From Maylandia zebra (Eukaryota > Chordata > Actinopteri > Cichliformes > Cichlidae), in the NCBI RefSeq assembly GCF_041146795.1, contig NC_135185.1, positions 27,091,529 to 27,155,528 of the forward strand: a stretch of DNA of 64,000 nt. The letters are read 5' to 3'. The number at the start of each line of letters is the position of its first letter. The stretch's first letter is position 1. This document shows positions 11,205-24,154 of this stretch, piece after piece. The position numbers and the translations under genes are program-made. The notes beneath the pieces were generated by a model. It was not told where the DNA came from and ran no database searches. It saw nothing but the letters and a program-made list of their open reading frames with translations.

Positions 11205-11632
11205 TGTCATGGTCTCCGTGCCTGCCTGGCTGGCCCTACAAGGCTACATGTGTTGTTTGGTTTTCTCTCTCTCCCTCTCTGCTTGGGCGGAGCCACACAC
11301 CTGACAACAATCAGCTGTCATCACCTAGGAGCACTATTTGAGGCGGGAACACAGATCCTCTCCTCGCTGGATGGTTAATTATTCTCCCAGCGCCTGTGTT
11401 TTGTGATTGACTTCCCTTTCTTCTGCTACAGACTTTCCTCCCCGGACCCATGACCTCCCTGCCGTGTGTGTTTGGGCAAGAAGACGTGAGCGAGTGTGAG
11501 AGAGCTTCCCCGTGATTCCCTGGAGTTTGGATTTCCCTTCACTGTATATATCGTGCACTGGTGCTGTAAATAAACTGTTTTTGGAGACGTCTAACCGCTC
11601 TGCGCTTGAGTTCCTACTACCAGATTGTGACA
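11205..11632 (+). repeat. Solo LTR of an LTR retrotransposon, 428 bp
   Basis: The block begins TGTCATGG and ends TGTGACA, so its first and last five bases (TGTCA/TGACA) are inverted repeats of the TG...CA type that bound LTRs. It is flanked by ATTTT on the left and ATTTC on the right, a 4/5 match to a five-base target duplication. A polyadenylation-like AATAAA at about 11569-11574 fits the plus orientation. No gag or pol lies beside it, so the interior was probably lost by LTR-LTR recombination. The family is not identified. Confidence 0.65.
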
Positions 11633-11879
11633 ATTTCACTTGAGACTGATGGTTGTATTACATCAAATAACGTGCACAACTCTCGCACATGACGTCACAA
11701 GACAAAGCAATATAGCTCAGCAGAAGTAGCACATAGATGTGCTTCTGCTGTACATGATTGGATATTCTATTTGTGTATAAGATCAGTTTTAAAATATGAT
11801 ACAGGTATTTGTATTGTAAAGGCATGCGGTGGAAATGATTGCACAGTATCTTTCTGTTTGTATATTTATGTGTGCTGAT
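11633..11879. other. Short spacer between two LTR-like blocks
   Basis: AT-rich, with no recognised feature. Confidence 0.35.
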
Positions 11880-12300
11880 GGCAATTGGCACACCTGCTTA
11901 TCATCACCTAATTAACCCCTGCAGTAATCTGCCGCGCCCCTCATCCATTCTTTGCCAGATCATTCCTTCACCTACGTGGTATGGGGCATTCTTTGGCAAT
12001 AAAACATGAGCAGTTTCTCGTGTTTAGTTATTTGACTAACTGTGATCTCATTGCACTTCAGGTCCGCTCTCCAGGATGCCTACCAGCTCTCTCTCACCTT
12101 CAGCCTGCCTACCCAATCTCTGCTAGACATGAGGCTTCACACTACTTTCTGCCTCCCTTATCACCTGCTTCTCTCCCTCTCAGCCAATCAAACCCAAACA
12201 CTCATTAACTGCCTTCCTCTCCCAGGGCCAAACTCCACCCCCACCTATCCTCATCTGTCTTGTTTTGCTGTGCAATAAACTTTAAGTTGTTTTCTCCAAA
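11880..12300 (+). repeat. Probable second, older LTR-like remnant
   Basis: The stretch has an LTR-like layout: CT-rich sequence with a CACCTG/CATCACC start, two AATAAA-type signals ('aataaaac' near 11999 and 'aataaact' near 12274), and short hydrophobic-looking frames. I could not fix TG...CA ends or a target duplication, so this is a weak call. Confidence 0.3.
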
Positions 12301-13279
12301 CCGCTTTAACTTAAAGATATTAATGGAGACTCAAATTTGAATAACATTTGTACAAATAAATCTGAAAAAAACATTGCAAATACATAAATTAATGCAGAAT
12401 TTTATCATACAGACCTTTTAAATTCCATTCTTTGGGCTTATTTCAGCACAGCCAAATCACACATTCATACAGACAGATGCACAGCTTCAAATCTCTGCCA
12501 CTAGCCCTCCAGTCTTACACATTGAAACCAGCCAGGACAGATTATTACTGCAGACCAGCATGTGTTCCATTTATCACAATCTGTGACACTAGCTAACCGT
12601 AATATCAAAGTTGACATAAATTTAATTAACTGTCTGTACATGGACCCCAATTTGCATTTCATAAATTATATGTTCTAGCGTGCATTTGTAGGGAATAGAA
12701 GAAAGGTAATGGCAACCCATATTTAAAACATGGTGGTTTTATTTTATTTTGTTCTTTTTTGCTACATGTGCTGATGATATAACCTGCTGTCACTGGTTTA
12801 AGAATCAGGTGTGCAAGCAAATGAAGAGAAGCTCTTCGTGGGCCTGTTAAATGAGGCTGGGACAGAGGGATGATGTGTTGACCGTCTGTTTTGTGCTATC
12901 ATTTTTCTGCCTGGGACGTGTTCCTCATCACTTTAAGTTTCCAAGCATTTCAAACAATAAGACTGAATTTCAGTTTGTGTTGTACAGAAGGATCACATGG
13001 TAACAAATAGACAAAATATTGTATTAGTCCACTCAACACACTTGGAAAGTAATTTTGTCTGTTTCTTTCTTTGAAAAAAAAAAACCCATTAATTTAAAAT
13101 TAATACTTCAGGTGAATGTTGTATCCTGTAGTTATCCAAGTTAAAGATTAAAATCTCTTTTTCAAGCCAGCAACATTAAAAGCAGTGACATTGAACATAA
13201 GAGCTTTGCTATTGTTCCTTTAAAACAAACTGAAACTCTCCAATCATGACCAATTCTGACAATTTCAGCCCCTTCTGTA
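12301..13279. other. Gene-free stretch
   Basis: No supported gene or repeat. Confidence 0.4.
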
Positions 13280-13800
13280 CATTATGCCAGGAAACAGGGG
13301 CAGCATCCTAATTTTTTTATATCAATGTGAGCTTGTAGGCTGTACTCGTTGTAATTTTTACACATCCAGACCCAAAGATAAGAAGGACCCAGCCCAAGTA
13401 CAGATTTAAAGATAAAGCAACCAAGTCTGTTTATACAGAGATGGCCGCTTATCAGCAGTATTCCAAGATCAGAAATGTACACAATTTCCACAGCAAATAA
13501 TAAAATGTGAAGCACAAAGATAGACAGTATCCTTCCTCTTTAGGTCCATGTCTGGTGCATTCATTAAGAGCAGATAAGCAAAGCCCAAAAAAGGTAAAAC
13601 GTTCCGGAGTTCAAGAAAAAATTTTCAGCTCGGACACAAACGTTTCAAATGACAAATTCTGATCTAATATGACACCTAAATAATTAAAAGATGCAGCCAT
13701 TTGAATTTAAGCCCATTGGATGGTTTTGATCTTAGGAGGCTTTGCCATATGTGAATAACATGAACTTGGATTTGCCCGCATTTAACACCAATTTAAGTTG
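13280..13800 (-). mobile_element. Non-LTR retrotransposon reverse-transcriptase fragment
   Basis: The minus strand, starting near 13800, reads LKLVLNAGKSKFMLF, then NYLGVILDQNLSFETFVSEL in a shifted frame, and further down CFIFKSVLGLGPSYL and NYNEYSLQAHIDIK (13282-13440). These are the RT thumb and C-terminal blocks of a LINE. Frameshifts and stops separate them. Both the 5' region and the 3' tail are missing. The clade was not determined. Confidence 0.65.
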
Positions 13801-16800
13801 AGCTGATTATATGCTATGTTTACTGCACATTGCAAAATCATGGCACTTGTGATAGTACATGAACTAAATCACAGGATAAAATTTTTACCGACCACTGGAT
13901 GGCGAGAGCCATTTCTGCTACTTCCTGAATGTCTCAGATATGACTTTTTATCCACTCCTGGCACCTGAGGGAGTAAAGAAGCACAGGATGACTTAGCTTT
14001 TTGAATGCAGTGTCCCCACAACAACTGGAAACTCGTACTGAACTTTCAATGTCTTACTTTGTTTTCTTGTACAAACATGTACAGCTGACCCCTGTTTGTT
14101 CATACCATCTGCATTGTTTGCCAGGATAGAGGTCTCTTTCTTAACAGAACCCAATACTTTCCACCACTTGGCAAATTAATTTTAACACATTTTAACACTT
14201 ATGACGATGTACCACAACATTAAAGAAAATGACTCGCAACACTGTCCAGAACAGACTTCACAGTGGTCTGTCTCTTTCTTAACATCAAACACTCGCTATA
14301 TGAATCCTCTCTCAAAGACTTGGAGAGCATCTGTGACCACAATAATTCACAGCTGCGAACTGATTTCCTCCCGGTCAAGCAAGCTCTTGATCACGAGCGC
14401 CTGTTCAGAAAGTCTTACTGACTTGTGATCACTTACATGGGGAAAAGTTCCCAGGACTTTGGATTAGGTTTTCCCTTTAATTCCAGGGTCCAGATTTGCA
14501 GCAGAACATGTGTTCTGCTTTCAGGATTAAAATAGGCATGAAAAGCTGTTTGTCTGAGGCGAAGATACAAAACCAAATAGGAAAAGCCTCTGCAACTATC
14601 TCCCGCAAGCTAGAACCCAGATCAGGTATATTTAATTCATATTTGCGTCTTTAGGCTGTGTTGCTTGGGTAACATCCACATGCAGCAGCAGCAGCAGCAG
14701 CTTAACACTTTGACACAGCCTGTTTGGAGCAGCAAGTGTGTTTTAGCACTTGAACAATCACAGAGAGCTCACAGATCTCAGGATTCAACTTATTAAATCT
14801 GTGCATTTGTTGTGTTTTTGATTTCCTTTGACAGCAGAGAAAATCCAGAAAGTTTTTCTTTCTCAAAAAGATCTCATCAATACCTTAAAACAGCATTTAA
14901 AATCAGTTAATTGGCATGGATAGCGCTCTGTCCTGGGACACAGTTGATGCATGTTTTATTCTTTCAAGGATACTCCGTGAATTACGAGTTAAAAATTCAC
15001 AATTCCGTCCGAGCTGTAAGCATTTGGCAATTTTGCGGTAGTTATGTCTCACATGCTGAAAACTCTCATTCAGAAGAACTTGATTTGTTTTCCAGATGAC
15101 TTGTAAAAGCTGTAGCACATTCATTCCAAGCCACTTAAACATTAAAGGCTATAAAATGCCGTGCACATTTGGAACATCATTTGAAGAATTTGGAGCAGCA
15201 GAGAATTTTGTAATTGGCAAGATTAATAATATTTACAGCGTTGAGATGCAAATCTCCCTTCACCGGGGCCCCATGAATAATTGAGTGCGAACAATCACTT
15301 TGAATAATTCATTTCTAAATATTCTTCAGTGTATTTTTTTTTTATGACCAGAGGGCAAGCTGAGTTTTGTGACAGCAGCAATGTGCGGCAGTAATTACGC
15401 TGAGTGTTTGTGCCTCTCTCCCCCCCCCCCTTAATTGCTGGGAGAAGTTCCTTTGCCCCAGTAGTCTTTTTCAAAGCGGTGCGGGGTTGTAGAAAATAAG
15501 GTGATAAGACAGAGACAGAGAATAGAGGGAGAGTAAACAATCATTCTCCCCTTCTTTCTATCCGTCTTCCTGCTCATATCCCCTTACTATAATTTCCATC
15601 GCCGAGATTTCCTGTACCAACTATCTTTCTGCCTGTGTTTGCGGCTCATGAGTAGAATATTGATGCTAATGAAATTAATTACTTGTGGTGCTTTTTCTTT
15701 CAATATTTGCATCCTAACAGCAAGGTCTGCTGGGGGAGAGAAGCAGAGTGAAAGGAGCACCAGGAGAGCAGACTTTGACTGAGGTGGGAAATTAAAAAAG
15801 GGAAGCTTTAGGAAGCAGATAAGTTGATGTGCGCAGCGAGACCCCCAGACCTCCAGGACCTAGTAGGAATACCGCTCTCCTGATTAAAATCACAGCTATC
15901 ATTAAAGCAGCGGCCCACTCGCCATTTTTAATTGAGGGGTTTTAAACATACACTGTGACTTGACTACAAAGCACAAAGCAAGAGGTTGAAGCCACAGGCG
16001 CTTTCTCTGTATTTTCAGCAGCTCGGGCCAGTCGTGTTAATGATGGATCCTCCTGCTGTTAAGGCCACTGGTGTTAACGATTAGCCAATTAATTTTTCAA
16101 GAAGAAATTTTGCGACAAATACCCCGTGAGTTTTGTTCACAAAGTTCTTTTATTTATTCCACGATGGCTTTTCTGCAGGTGCCGCTTCGAGTCGTCAAGG
16201 GCTCGCGTCTGTTGCCGTTGCATTGTTTTCCCTCATATTTCACATCATACGAATGCAATCACTGCACAACCAAAATCGCACGTACTAACTCAAGCCTGTT
16301 TTTCTTCACTCGGATCCCCAGAGATGTTGCCAGCAAGACTTATGAGATGGTCTCTTTCATTGGTTGTGGCATAAACTGAAACAGGATGTCAGGAGTATTG
16401 AAGACAAGAAGGCACTTTGTACAATTTCATTATGCCTTGATAGATGATGTGCACCTGTTCTGATTACAACCATAAAACACTGTTCCAAGCTTCATCATCC
16501 ATCTCTTGAAGCAGAATATGCTTGGTGCTTAACTCAAACCCCCTATTGCAAGATAATAACATAACAAAAGATTTTGCGCTTTTGAGCTTTAGCAGGATTT
16601 AAAGGTTTTTTTAGGCTAGGTAGATTACTTGTTTTCTGCTGTCTTTTCTTGTTAATTACCTCTAACAACATCACAATTTCACATTGGCAGACACCTAAAA
16701 CCACACTGGCTTCTCTCATCATCCTGTCCCTTCTCTCTTATCCTTTAGAGTCTTCTCTCATACTTTGCAGAGTAGCCAGAAACTTAACCAGAGGCCTCAC

Positions 16801-17462
16801 TGCCTGCTATCGATCTGCGTGTCGTAATGATGGCTGAAAGATTGCCTGCACCAGGGAGTGATCTGGGAGCTAGTGCAGGATTAAGGAAGCCATGGATTGC
16901 TATCGATTTCTATCTGATACAATCATTTCATTTGAGCTCAGATCTCCTTCCTGGTGCATTGTGAACCAACCTGCAGCAAAAATCTTTTAATTCACCCATC
17001 CACCCACCTATATCAGAAGACCTTAATGCTATAACATGCCACTCAGCTAACAGGGTTAGCACCTTGTGTTGTTTTTGTCATTCCTTCAGAACTTATTAAT
17101 TAAAACTGACCTGAACACTAAGACCTCGGGGGCCCCGTCCCACCCCCCATGAGAGATCTAAGTTGAAATGAGGTCTCAGGGAAGATCTCAGCCTGACCAC
17201 TAGAGAGATCTTATGGCTAATACGGCATCGCTACGCTGTGACAGATTTGTGAACAGCAGGGTCATTTACTTTGATTGATTGTTTTTTGTGGAGAATGCCC
17301 CCATTTTCCCACTGAAAATAAGGCCAATCTATTGAACAGCCATGTCTCATGGGTGGGTGTTTTTAATTTGTCTCTGCTGATGAGATGTATCGTTGTCGCT
17401 GGATTTATGTCCTCAGCTCAGCATGCAAGGGGTCTCTTTTAAAACTCTCATGCACTGTACAG
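13801..17462. other. Gene-free, mostly unique sequence; possible conserved noncoding DNA
   Basis: No exon or transposon is recognised. A 19-base CAG-type repeat sits at about 14683-14702. Stretches near 15640-15720 and 15870-15960 are non-repetitive and carry several TAATTA/ATTAAT-type homeodomain core motifs (for example 'gaaattaattac' and 'tttttaattga'). That is compatible with developmental enhancers but far from proof. Confidence 0.35.
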
Positions 17463-17690
17463 CAGGGGTCCCCAATCCCAGTCCACGAGGGCCGGTGTCC
17501 CTGCAGGGTTTAGATGTGTCCTTGATCCATCACAGCTGATTTAAATGGATAAATGACCTCCTCAACATGTCTTGAGGTTCTCCAGAGGCCTGGTAGTGAA
17601 CTAATCGTGTGATTCAGGTGTGTTGACCCAGGGTGAGATCTAAAACCTGCAGGGACACAGGCCCTCGTGGACTGGGATTGGGGACCCCTG
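17463..17690. mobile_element. hAT-type MITE, 228 bp, with long perfect TIRs and 8-bp target duplication
   Basis: The element starts CAGGGGTCCCCAATCCCAG and ends with the exact reverse complement. The terminal repeats match for 31 bases without error and for about 53 bases with two mismatches. It is flanked on both sides by CTGTACAG (17455-17462 and 17691-17698), an eight-base target duplication as produced by hAT transposases. The interior encodes nothing, so it is non-autonomous. Its ends resemble the CAGGGGTC...-type hAT MITEs of fish. Confidence 0.93.
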
Positions 17691-20318
17691 CTGTACAGTA
17701 TCAAAACGTGGACCTGACGTTGCTCCGTGATAGATAAATAAGGAAAAACATACCAGATTCAGAACATCAAGGTTTAAAATTTTTTTATTACCACGTAAAA
17801 AGGGATTCAAATGTGAGATCCAATTTTTTTTTATATGCCCAACTAAGCAATAAATGCTGTATGCTCATCATCTAAACAAGTAGGGATGGCTGTCATCAGT
17901 TTAAATGAAACTAATATTGTGTTTATCCCTACTCTTCTGCCCAGGCTTATGTCAGCTTATTAACTCCGCCTCTGCACTTCTAGCTTGATGAAATTCACAT
18001 ACAAGTATCATGCTGACACAGACCTGCTTTGTAAGGGGCTTGTTTCCTAGCATGCTCTTCAATTAGTCCAATTTATGTAGCAAGGCCCGGATTCACCTTC
18101 AAAGCTGAGGAGCAAACAGCCAGGCTTCTATTGATTTGGCCCTGCTTTTCCTCTCGGCCATTGATTAAATCTCCGGAATTATTTGCTATGCAGGCCAGAG
18201 GGATGGCATTATTGCTCTGCTTTGCCGTTACCTGTCAGTTATCCAGCCCTACCAGACAGAGAAATAAGGCCACCAGAGGTAGAGGAGAGAGATGTGATGA
18301 AAAACAAAAGCACCCAACCACCCTCAACCCCCACCCACTCCCTGTCTTTTAACTCCAGGAACAGATTTGTCCCTTAATGAAGGTCTCACCACAGAAACAA
18401 GACTGGTCGAGAGGGTCACAGGGGTTCGAGGAAACGCCCTCTTATCCTGGGCCGGCTTACCCCCGTAGCCACTGGAGATGACAGTGCCCCAGTCCAAGTG
18501 TTTGACCCTCAGATTGATTTATCGTAATCAACTGTGAGCCAGGAAGAATCTAGAGGATGCCTGTGTGGTAGGGAAAGGCACCTTGGGACCATACAGACAA
18601 TCACTAGACCCTCCATCAATTTACACATGACAGCATCCAAAGGCAGAGACGCCGAACTGTCTTTGGTGAGGGTGAGAGAATAGGCAGCTCAGAGGGGGTG
18701 AGCAAGGTGGGGATGGATAGATTAATGTGCATATATGTGTGTGTGGATGGGTGGTGATAGCGGGGTATAGAATGAAGGGTCCCTAGGGCCAAGACAGTTA
18801 ATTAGCTTTGTGGGAAAACAATCACACTAACAAGCCAAACAAACTTATTAGACTACCCCCATTATCCTTCCTGCTCTCCTTCCTGCCAATGTGGCAGTTT
18901 GAGAAGGAGCTCTTCCTCAACGGCATTTTTAAATTTACAATTTTGGTCAGTTTTTTGGCCGGATGTAGGTAAAGCAGAAAGGAACAAAAGCAAGCAGATC
19001 ACCGTCCTATTTGGAAAAAACTCTCTGGATGATTCTTGCATTTTTCAAGAGCATATTTAATCACCTCTGAAACGTCCCCTCGGTCCTGGGTTTTGCAGGA
19101 AATGAGACCAGTTCAATTAAGTGAGAGAGAACAGAGAGTGATTTCACAAGCACATCTTCTCACTTTCTTCAGGCTTAACTGCTCCACTAGCTTTATGTCC
19201 ACTGTGTATGGCACAACCCAGTAATAAAAAATGACCACGCTACATGAAGCAGTATCCCAATGTGCACCAAACGAAGTAGTCAGTCTTGACCAGCCAACAG
19301 ACTCACTCCCTCAAACTCACTCCCTTTTTTGCCTACTAACATCAAACCTCCACAGAGTGAGCTGATCATTAAGAAGTCCATCCCCAGCACACAAACATTC
19401 GCAAAGTCACATAAAACACTGGTGCAAATAATCGGAGATGCATTCATTCACGCCTGCATGGCTCTGTGTTAAAGTACGGATTAGGAATGACTGGCATATA
19501 GGCACATGGGACGATATGTCACGCTACACATAAAGAAGTGGACTGAGAGCAGATGTAGTCCTCCAAGGGTGTGGCTGGCACAGGGCTGCTTTCCTTGGCC
19601 ACTGTCCATGCTCTCCCACTGCTGCAGAACTGTATGAGATGCCTTTAATATGGCTTTAAGTCTCACTGAACAGTGGGGAACCCAGGGATCCAATTTAATA
19701 CCGGCCAGCTGCCCAACTTGCCTGTTCACAGTCTGCCATATGTAGGTCTTACTGTGAGTGTGAGCAAGTTTGTGAGTCTATACATGTGAGTTTCCAGGCT
19801 TTTAATTATGCAGGCATAAGTACTGTGTGGAGTAATTTTAGTAAAATGCAAAATGTTTGTGTTTAATCGAGTGCCATCGTGCGCTTGCCTACTTCAAGAG
19901 ATTTCTTAAACCTAGAAATGAGACCTCTCCAAAATAAGATAAAGCTTCATCAAGCATATATCACATTAACTGCAAGATTAGAAGTTAATGAGCTATTTTT
20001 TAAGTGTAAATTCTTTCTCGAAGTCAACTTTTTTCCTTGTCATCACATTCGGGCAAAATTGAGGTGATTGAGGACCTCATAAAGGTCCGACATGTTCCAC
20101 AAACATGGACTGCATTTAATTTCAAACCACGACGAGCAGTGAGTAAGAAATAAATAACAGGTTTTCAAGTTTTAACTGGGCATCAGTGTGTTTGTCATAT
20201 TCTGCAGATTACAAAGAGGAAGTGCAACATCCTCAGTTGATGGCAAATCTTTTATCGCTTTGGTTTCACTCAAAACTGATGTGGACTTAGGCTGGTTCTA
20301 TAGTGTCACATTTCCAAT
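17691..20318. other. Gene-free stretch
   Basis: Mostly unique sequence without a recognised gene or repeat family. Confidence 0.4.
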
Positions 20319-22612
20319 TCAATTCAATTCAATTTTATTTATATAGCGCCAAATCACAACAAAAGTCGCCTCAAGGTGCTTCATAGATACAGAGAAAAAC
20401 CCAACAATTATATGACCCCCTATGAGCAAGCACTTTGGCGACAGTGGGAAGGAAAAACTCCCTTTTAACAGGAAGAAACCTCCGGCAGAACCAGGCTCAG
20501 GGAGGGGCGGGGCCATCTGCTGCGACCGGTTGGGGTGAGAGAAGGAAGACAGGATAAAGACATGCTGTGGAAGAGAGACAGAGGTTAATAACAGATATGA
20601 CTCAATGCAGAGAGGTCTGTTAATACATAGTGAGTGAGAAAGGTGACTGGAAAGGAAAAACGCAATGCATCATGGGAATCCCCAGCAGCCTACCTCTATT
20701 GCAGCATAACTAAGGGAGGATTCAGGGTCACCTGGTCCAGCCCTAACTATATGCTTTAGCAAAAAGGAAAGTTTGAAGCCTAATCTTAAAAGTAGAGATA
20801 GTGTCTGTCTCCCGAATCCAAACTGGAAGCTGGTTCCACAGAAGAGGGGCCTGAAAACTGAAGGCTCTGCCTCCCATTCTACTTTTAAATACTCTAGGAA
20901 CAACAAGTAGGCCTGCAGAGCGAGAGCGAAGTGCTCTAATAGGGTGATATGGTACTACAAGGTCATTAAGATAAGATGGGGCCTGATTATTTAAGACCTT
21001 GTATGTGAGGAGCAGGATTTTGAATTCAATTCTGGATTTAACAGGAAGCCAATGAAGGGAAGCCAAAACAGGAGAAATATGCTCTCTCTTTCTAGTCCCT
21101 GTCAGGACTCTTGCTGCAGCATTTTGGATTAGCTGAAGGCTTTTCAGCGAGTTTTTAGGACATCCTGATAATAATGAATTGCAGTAGTCCAGCCTGGAAG
21201 TAATAAATGCATGAACTAGTTTTTCAGCGTCACTAAGAGACAGGATATTTCTAACTTTAGAGATGTTGTGCAAATGGAAGAACGCAGTCTTACATATTTG
21301 TTAAATATGTGCGTTGAAGGACATGTCCTGGTCAAAAATGACTCCAAGGTTCCTCACAGCGTTACTGGAGGCCAAAGTAATGCCATCCAGAGTAAGAATC
21401 TTGTTAGATACCATATTTCTAAGATTTTCAGGGCCAAGTACAATAACCTCAGTTTTATCTGAATTAAGAAGCAGAAAGTTAGCAGCCATCCAGGTCTTTA
21501 TGTCTTTAAGACATTCCTGCAATTTGTGTGTTATCTGGCTTCATAGATAGATAGAGCTGGGTGTCATCTGCATAGCAGTGAAAATTTATGCTATGTCTTC
21601 TAATGATGCTGCCTAAGGGAAGCATGTATAATGTAAACAAAATTGGTCCTAGCACTGAACCCTGTGGAACTCCATAATTAACCTCAGTGTGTGAAAAAGG
21701 ACTCTCCATTTACATGTACAAATTGGAGTCTATTAGATAGATATGATACAAACCACTGCAGCGCAGTACCTGTAATACCTGCAGCATGTTCTAATCGCTC
21801 TAATAGGATATTAATGTCAACAGTATCGAACACTGCACTAAGGTCTAGCAGGACAAGCGCAGAGATGAGTCCACTGTCAGATGCCATAAGAAGATCATTT
21901 GTAACCTTCACTAAAGCTGTTTCTGTGCTGTGATGAACTCTGAAACCTGACTGAAACTCTTCAAATAAGCCATTCCTCTGCAGATGATCTGTTAGCTGTT
22001 TGACAACTACTCTTTCAAGGATTTTCGATAAGAATGGAAGGTTGGAGATTGGCCTATAATTAGCTAAGACTGCTGGGTCTAGAGATGCTTTTTGAGTAAA
22101 AGTTTAACTACAGCCAGCTTGAAGGCCTGTGGTACATAGCTGATTATTAGAGATAGGTTGATCATGTTTAAGATCGAATAATTAATTAATTTAATAAAAT
22201 TTCTTTGAGCAGTTTTGTAGGAATGGGGTCTAAAAGACACGTGGATGGTTTGGAGGAAGTAATTATTGAAGTTAACTCAGAAAGATCAACTGGAGAAAAA
22301 GAGTCTAACTTAACATCAATGGTACTAAGAGTAGCTGTAGATAATATTACATCTGTGGGATGATTATTGGTAATTTTTTCTCTAATGATAAAAATGTTAT
22401 TTGTGAAGAAGTTCATGAAGTCATTACTAGTTAACATTAAAGGGATGGTTGGCTCAAAAGAGCTCTGACCTTTTGTCAGCCTGGCTACAGTGCTGAACAG
22501 AAACCTGGGGTTGTTTTTATTTTCTTCAATCAGTGACGAATAGAAGAAGAAATCTGAGAGGAATTGCTCAAGAACCAGAACATCTAAGATATCAGATAAC
22601 GGCAAAAAAGTT
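20319..22612 (-). mobile_element. 5'-truncated L2-like LINE, about 2.3 kb, minus strand
   Basis: Minus-strand frames read, in order, an ORF2 region with the SLIEENKNNPRFLFST block (22605-22186), [10 protein letters not shown] with FVSYLSNR (21911-21684), [13 protein letters not shown] with the catalytic YADD (21709-21506), LLLNSDKTEV (21522-21301), and RLDYCNSLLSG, LHWLPVKSR, YKVLNNQAPSYL and GGRAFSFQAPLLWNQLP (21273-20743). The order is that of an L2-type reverse transcriptase from fingers to C-terminus. Several frameshifts separate the frames, so the copy is dead. The 3' UTR runs to a tail of AATTC repeats near 20317-20336. The endonuclease is missing. Confidence 0.88.
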
Positions 22613-22616
22613 TTAA

Positions 22617-22764
22617 CCCTCTCAGGCTCAAATTAAACTTTTTGTTGCTAATGCACAACCAAGTCCTGCAGTGGTACTTCTGAGTAAAAAAAAACTATGT
22701 ATGTGGGGTAATCAGGTTGTTAGTTTTCAACTGTTGCAAATCGGCAACGCCTGCCTCGAGAGGG
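22617..22764. mobile_element. piggyBac-type MITE, 148 bp, in TTAA
   Basis: The block starts CCCTCTCAGGC and ends GCCTCGAGAGGG, near-perfect inverted repeats of about 11-12 bases. It is flanked on both sides by TTAA (22613-22616 and 22765-22768). TTAA duplications and CCC-starting ends are the signature of piggyBac superfamily transposition. The interior is noncoding. It sits at the 5' edge of the L2-like copy, so it may mark an insertion into that element. Confidence 0.72.
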
Positions 22765-22768
22765 TTAA

Positions 22769-24154
22769 TAACCCAAATAAAACATAAATGTGGTAACATT
22801 GACCAGCAACTAAACTATTACCAAATAAACTAAAGCTAACAACCCTTCACAAATCACACAATTAACACAAGTATAAAAATTCAACTTCAATTTCATTTTA
22901 AATTCACACTTAGCTCATACAGTAAAGGTAAAATTGCTTTGATTAAATGGCCTTTTTGTAGTATAAAGGATAACAAGAATCCTAAAAAGAAGTACCAGCC
23001 ATAGTAAAAATAAATAAATTAATTAAATAAAGGAAAGGGTGGAATTCACACTTAAACTGTGCTTGGTTAATCCAACATCATTAAGTTGTTCTCTGTTTTG
23101 GTAGGTGCATTTACAGACTGCCTAAATGTGTGCCATTTGAAGAGCACAAGGACCCCAAAGTGCTCTCACTCCCTTGAGTGGAAAGCAGACACCGCTACTC
23201 ATTTCCTCCTCCGAGAGGAGCAAGCAGCCGTGAGAGCTGAGGTTTGACACTGGGCCACAGGAGACCAGCTACCTTTCCCTCAACAATGACCTCCTAAACC
23301 ACTGCAGGACTCATGAGGCCGCCCTGTAGTTGGAACACGTGGATGACATTTATTGTGCAGTGGAATTCAGAACTCCATCAGTAATCTCATAAGCTATATA
23401 CGTGCAGGGATAAAGTTGTGTGTGCATGAGTATGTGAGTGTGTGCAGTTTCAGGTCACTGTCTTTTACAGAGGTGAGCCAGCTTCTGACACATGCTTCAT
23501 TACTGAAAGAGAAGTCTAGCTTTACAAAGACCCTTTTGAGTAGAGCTGTGCCATTGTGAAAGCTTGTTAACTTTTACTTGTTCCACTCGGTGACTGTGCT
23601 TCTCATGGGTCCCGACTGATACAAATACACAGTGTGTGCAAAGGTGATGAAAGCAAGGAACTATTGCAGATAAAGTGATTTTGAGTGAGTGTGTTTGTGC
23701 ATCTTTGTTTGCCTGTTGTGTGTGCAGAGTAATGACGCACTGTGTCTGATGGGAAAGTCACATCTTAATGATGGATGGTCGATTATAGAGAGATCTTTTG
23801 CTCATCCCGGGCCCAATGTGCTCCGTTATTAGCATGCATGTAAATGGATCATACCCAGCAGCCTCTTCGCTCTCACTTGCTGTCGCCATTAGATATGCAG
23901 CCCTGTTTCTCCATTAATAAAGCATAGTCACACTGGAAATTAGTGTGTGTACTTGTAGTGCGTCTGTGGATATGTGAATGTGACAGACAACAGCTTTCAG
24001 CTCACATTAAATCTTTTGGCTTGATCAAATGTCACAAGAAAAAGAGGGAAAGCATGAGAGATGAGTATTGTGAATATTGTGTTTAATCAGTTTTCTGTCC
24101 TTTACATTATTTAGACTCTGTGTGTGTTTGTGTGTCCGTTTAAAAATATCACTA
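22769..24154. other. Gene-free stretch
   Basis: AT-rich to about 23060, then more balanced unique sequence. No gene recognised. Confidence 0.4.
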
